Source: an uncultured Lachnospiraceae bacterium (GTDB lineage Bacteria; Bacillota; Clostridia; Lachnospirales; Lachnospiraceae). From it: 8,280 bases of DNA. Location: the NCBI GenBank assembly GCA_910586615.1, contig CAJUJP010000079.1, positions 1 to 8,280 on the forward strand, read 5' to 3'. The translations under genes were made by a program, and so were the position numbers. Of the stretch, positions 6,261-8,280 are shown piece by piece (the stretch's first letter is position 1; the number at the start of each line of letters is the position of its first letter). The notes beneath the pieces were generated by a model that was not told the DNA's origin, made no database searches, and saw only the letters and a program-made list of their open reading frames with translations.

Positions 6261-7046
6261 TTATTCGGATGCTGACGTAAGCTGCAGCGGCGTACTGTCA
6301 CTCCCGTCTTTCGCCGTGATGATGATATCCGAAAAGGTATCCTCCTGTTCTATGCCGATCCTGCCGGTCTTGATCATTTCCAGAATCACAAGAAATGTGA
6401 CAATGACTTCCATCTTGCTGCTCTGCTTCTCCAACAGCCTGCGGAAGCTGAATGTCCTGTGGCTCCGCACATACGCCTCCACGAAAGTCGCCTTCAGGTC
6501 CATGTCGATCTCGTCTTTCTCAATATTTCCGAAAGTACTTCTGACAGGGTCTATCTTATCCTCCTGTCTTTTCACGATCTGCTTGAAAATCTCATGCAGT
6601 TTCTGTAATGTCATATCACCGATCAGTTCCTCATAATCCACCGGCTGCCTGTAATCCGCCACTTCCTTCGGGAGTGTAGGTCTTTTATAAAGGCTTCTCT
6701 CCGCATCAACCATCCGGTCCCGCAGTTCGTATGACATATATTTGCACATCTTATATTCCAGCAGTTTCTCAACCAGTTCCGCTCTGGGGTCTTCCTCCTC
6801 CCCTTCTTCATTGACCTCTTTAGGCAGGAGCATCTTACATTTGATATCGATCAGAGTCGCCGCCATAACGAGAAATTCACTCATGACGTTCATATCCTCT
6901 GTCTCCATCTGTTTGATATAATCCAGATACTGTTCTGTGATCTCGACGATCGGAATATCATAAATATCTACTTTATTTTTATCAATCAGGTGCAGGAGCA
7001 GATCCAAAGGCCCCTCAAACACCTCCAATTTAACAGGAATCGCCAT
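6261..7046 (-). CDS. scpA: Segregation and condensation protein A (ScpA, bacterial kleisin)
   Basis: Kleisin that bridges the SMC ATPase heads and binds an ScpB dimer, acting on the chromosome. The 261-residue protein begins with the unmistakable ScpA N-terminus: VKLEVFEGPLDLLLHLI (about 5-21), then DIYDIPIVEITEQYLDYI. This helical domain contacts the SMC neck. A charged, acidic middle (EVNEEGEEEDPRAELVEKLLEYK, about 78-100) is the ScpB-binding region in homologues. A C-terminal winged helix (EVIVTFLVILEMIKTGRIGIEQE, about 213-235) binds the SMC cap. ATG at 7046 has AAAGGA about 10 nt upstream. It lies 127 bp after the phosphoesterase gene and 42 bp before scpB. Length and motifs are normal for Firmicutes. 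Confidence 0.97.
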   Translation of the reverse strand: MAIPVKLEVFEGPLDLLLHLIDKNKVDIYDIPIVEITEQYLDYIKQMETEDMNVMSEFLVMAATLIDIKCKMLLPKEVNEEGEEEDPRAELVEKLLEYKMCKYMSYELRDRMVDAERSLYKRPTLPKEVADYRQPVDYEELIGDMTLQKLHEIFKQIVKRQEDKIDPVRSTFGNIEKDEIDMDLKATFVEAYVRSHRTFSFRRLLEKQSSKMEVIVTFLVILEMIKTGRIGIEQEDTFSDIIITAKDGSDSTPLQLTSASE

Positions 7047-7154
7047 CGCAAGCCTGTCCTTTCTATCTTCAACGTACCGCCATCCCGGCTGATCCGTTTC
7101 ACATATACCGCTGTTTCTCCGCCTGCATCCTGCTCAGCCAAACTCTCTGCGGCG

Positions 7155-7160
7155 ATTGTA
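7155..7160 (-). promoter_or_regulatory. Possible weak -10 element ahead of scpA
   Basis: The 127-bp gap before scpA contains minus-strand TACAAT (five of six to TATAAT) at 7155-7160, directly preceded by TG. No convincing -35 is seen at 16-18 nt. If used, it would start scpAB transcripts near 7148 with a leader of about 100 nt. I see no terminator after the phosphoesterase gene, so read-through from the upstream promoter is an equally good explanation. Confidence 0.22.
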
Positions 7161-7173
7161 CAGTAAGTATCTT

Positions 7174-8046
7174 TTATGCTCTGTTTCTCCCCTGAGGCGG
7201 CAGGATGTTAACTGTCACCAGTTCTCCCGGATTGAAAACCCTGACCGGGATCGTATGAGTCCCCAGACCTCTGCTCAGGATCATGGTAGACTTTCCACAC
7301 GCAAATCTTCCTCCGTCATATTTCGGAAAAAGGGTCAGATTGGGGGACAATACACCACCCAGAACCGGAAGCCGCATAATACCGCCATGAACATGTCCGG
7401 ACATTACCACATCAGCCCCCCATGCCGCATACGCTTCAAAATACTGCGGCGTATGAGCAATCAGAATCTGACAGGCATCTTCTCTCGGTTCGCCCAGCAG
7501 TTGCGTCAGATAACTTTTTTCCATGCAGTTTTTCTGAACACGGCGGTAATAACGTCTGTCTATCTGAGAACCGCATACCGCCACATTATACTCAGGCAGA
7601 TACAGATTCTCATTGATCAGCGGTCTGATCCCGCATCCTGAAAGTCCGGCCATATAATCGTCATACATGCTTCCGTACTGTTCCGGGTACAGCCCGATCC
7701 GGTACTCATGATTTCCCATGCCGTAATAGACTTTGTATTTCGATGCCAGACACTTCATCAGTGACAGTGCCGTATCAAAAGGATGTCCCTTCGCTGCTGT
7801 AAGCATATCTCCCGCGACGAGTATCGCATCGGGAGATATGCGGTCAATTTCATCAATCAGTCTTCTGTTGTCTTTGCCGAAAGACTTATTATGTAAGTCT
7901 GACAAAAGTACAAGCCTGCACGGTTTCTTCACTTTATCCGAAGTAATCTCATATTCCACATTGACGAATCTGTTACAGTCCCACGCCGAAACGAGCAGAC
8001 ACAATATGACCGCGGCTGCCCCGCAGATCAATATTCCTTCTATCAT
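7174..8046 (-). CDS. Membrane-anchored calcineurin-like metallophosphoesterase (YkuE/YaeI-like)
   Basis: Binuclear metal phosphoesterase, probably held at the membrane by one N-terminal helix. Numbered from the ATG at 8046 (290 aa), a hydrophobic segment at about 3-20 is followed by the catalytic domain. Its metal-binding motifs are in order: SDLH (D50, H52), VAGDM (D80), GNHEY (N112, H113), AHTP (H198) and SGHVHGG (H218, H220). The set is complete, so the enzyme should be active. I chose 8046 because GGAGAG lies 7 nt upstream. An in-frame GTG at 8070 would add eight residues but has no ribosome site, and the signal-anchor fits the shorter form. Relatives such as YkuE and YaeI act on membrane-associated phosphoesters, but the substrate is not predictable here. 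It has its own promoter upstream and precedes scpA by 127 bp. Confidence 0.9.
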   Translation of the reverse strand: MIEGILICGAAAVILCLLVSAWDCNRFVNVEYEITSDKVKKPCRLVLLSDLHNKSFGKDNRRLIDEIDRISPDAILVAGDMLTAAKGHPFDTALSLMKCLASKYKVYYGMGNHEYRIGLYPEQYGSMYDDYMAGLSGCGIRPLINENLYLPEYNVAVCGSQIDRRYYRRVQKNCMEKSYLTQLLGEPREDACQILIAHTPQYFEAYAAWGADVVMSGHVHGGIMRLPVLGGVLSPNLTLFPKYDGGRFACGKSTMILSRGLGTHTIPVRVFNPGELVTVNILPPQGRNRA

Positions 8047-8156
8047 ATATGTTCTCTCCACTTCAGACACCGGAATACCGGAACACTGATCAGGTTCTGC
8101 CTATCCCGCCGTCCGGCCCTGTCTGCCATCCGCGGCCATGCCTACACAACTTGTAA

Positions 8157-8186
8157 AGTATATCATAAAACAGCGTATTCCCGCAA
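8157..8186 (-). promoter_or_regulatory. Promoter for the metallophosphoesterase gene (extended -10)
   Basis: Minus-strand TATACT at 8157-8162 is preceded by TGA, giving TGn-TATACT. An 18-nt spacer leads to TTGCGG at 8181-8186 (TTG of TTGACA retained). Transcription would start near 8150, giving a GC-rich leader of about 100 nt to the ATG at 8046. That leader contains no good ribosome site before GGAGAG and no riboswitch I recognise. This promoter could also serve scpAB and the D,D-carboxypeptidase gene by read-through. Confidence 0.6.
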
Positions 8187-8191
8187 TCTGT

Positions 8192-8265
8192 GAACTTGTG
8201 TTCTGTATGTATGCGGTAACAGTTCGTTACTGTTCACACCCGCACCATGCACTTGCTGCATGGTG
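8192..8265. repeat. Cluster of palindromes at the window edge (possible intergenic repeat element)
   Basis: Three inverted repeats lie in 75 bp upstream of the phosphoesterase promoter. They are GAAC-TTGT-GTTC (8192-8203), AACAGT-TCGTT-ACTGTT (8218-8234) and the strong CACCATGCA-CTTGC-TGCATGGTG (8243-8265, nine perfect pairs, extendable by a G-T pair). None has a T-run on either strand, so they are not plain intrinsic terminators. No gene is visible in 8187-8280. The pattern resembles a REP-like or small mobile intergenic element, but one copy cannot prove this, and the element may continue beyond 8280. Confidence 0.45.
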
Positions 8266-8280
8266 TCGGAGCCAGCGCCA

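Noticed and set aside
7047..7173. Minus-strand frame without stops crossing the gap before scpA, reading like AESLAEQDAGGETAVYVKR
   Set aside because: It has no ATG or good ribosome site, overlaps the neighbours in other frames, and ends inside scpA. I cannot tell a decayed gene from chance in GC-rich DNA.
8213..8250. tRNA-like T-arm (AACAG-TTCGTTA-CTGTT followed by ...GCACCA) on the plus strand
   Set aside because: The T-loop lacks the conserved A58, no matching 5' acceptor strand (GGGTGTG) occurs 55-70 nt upstream, and no D-arm or anticodon arm can be drawn.

Overview
The window reads as chromosomal DNA of a low-to-mid GC anaerobic Firmicute. A clostridial gut bacterium of the Lachnospiraceae type is my best inference. 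The grounds are AGGAGG-type ribosome sites, scpA-scpB followed by a D-Ala-D-Ala carboxypeptidase (a neighbourhood also seen in Bacillus), and a sodium-pump decarboxylase operon of clostridial type. Every gene I can support lies on the minus strand, so transcription runs from high to low coordinates. I see no phage, insertion sequence, CRISPR array, rRNA or tRNA.

Right-hand block (about 8280 down to 4219): palindrome-rich intergenic DNA at the window edge precedes an extended -10 promoter. Then come a membrane-anchored calcineurin-like metallophosphoesterase, scpA and scpB (partners of SMC in chromosome condensation and segregation), and an exported penicillin-binding-protein-5-like D,D-carboxypeptidase. 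These are housekeeping functions in chromosome segregation and the cell envelope. The gaps are 127, 42 and 125 bp, so partial co-transcription is plausible but not proven.

Boundary (4218 to 4010): about 210 bp without a gene. It holds a weak candidate terminator, a good extended -10 promoter reading leftward, and two adjacent inverted repeats placed at and just after the predicted transcription start.

Left-hand block (4009 to 1, continuing out of the window): a biotin-dependent, probably Na+-translocating decarboxylase operon. In transcription order it encodes a 12S-type acyl-CoA carboxyltransferase, an OadG-family small subunit carrying an unusual N-terminal lipoprotein domain, a biotin carrier protein, the OadB/MmdB/GcdB membrane pump, and the first 24 codons of an OadA/5S-type 2-oxoacid carboxyltransferase. 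In the classic enzymes the carboxyltransferase moves CO2 from the substrate to carrier biotin, and OadB then decarboxylates carboxybiotin and exports Na+. Here two different carboxyltransferases share one carrier and one pump. The set combines the parts of propionibacterial transcarboxylase (12S, 5S, 1.3S) with those of an Na+ pump. The 12S-type subunit is short and has lost conserved residues of the usual second-domain active-site loop, so its substrate cannot be named from sequence. This operon is the most interesting part of the window.
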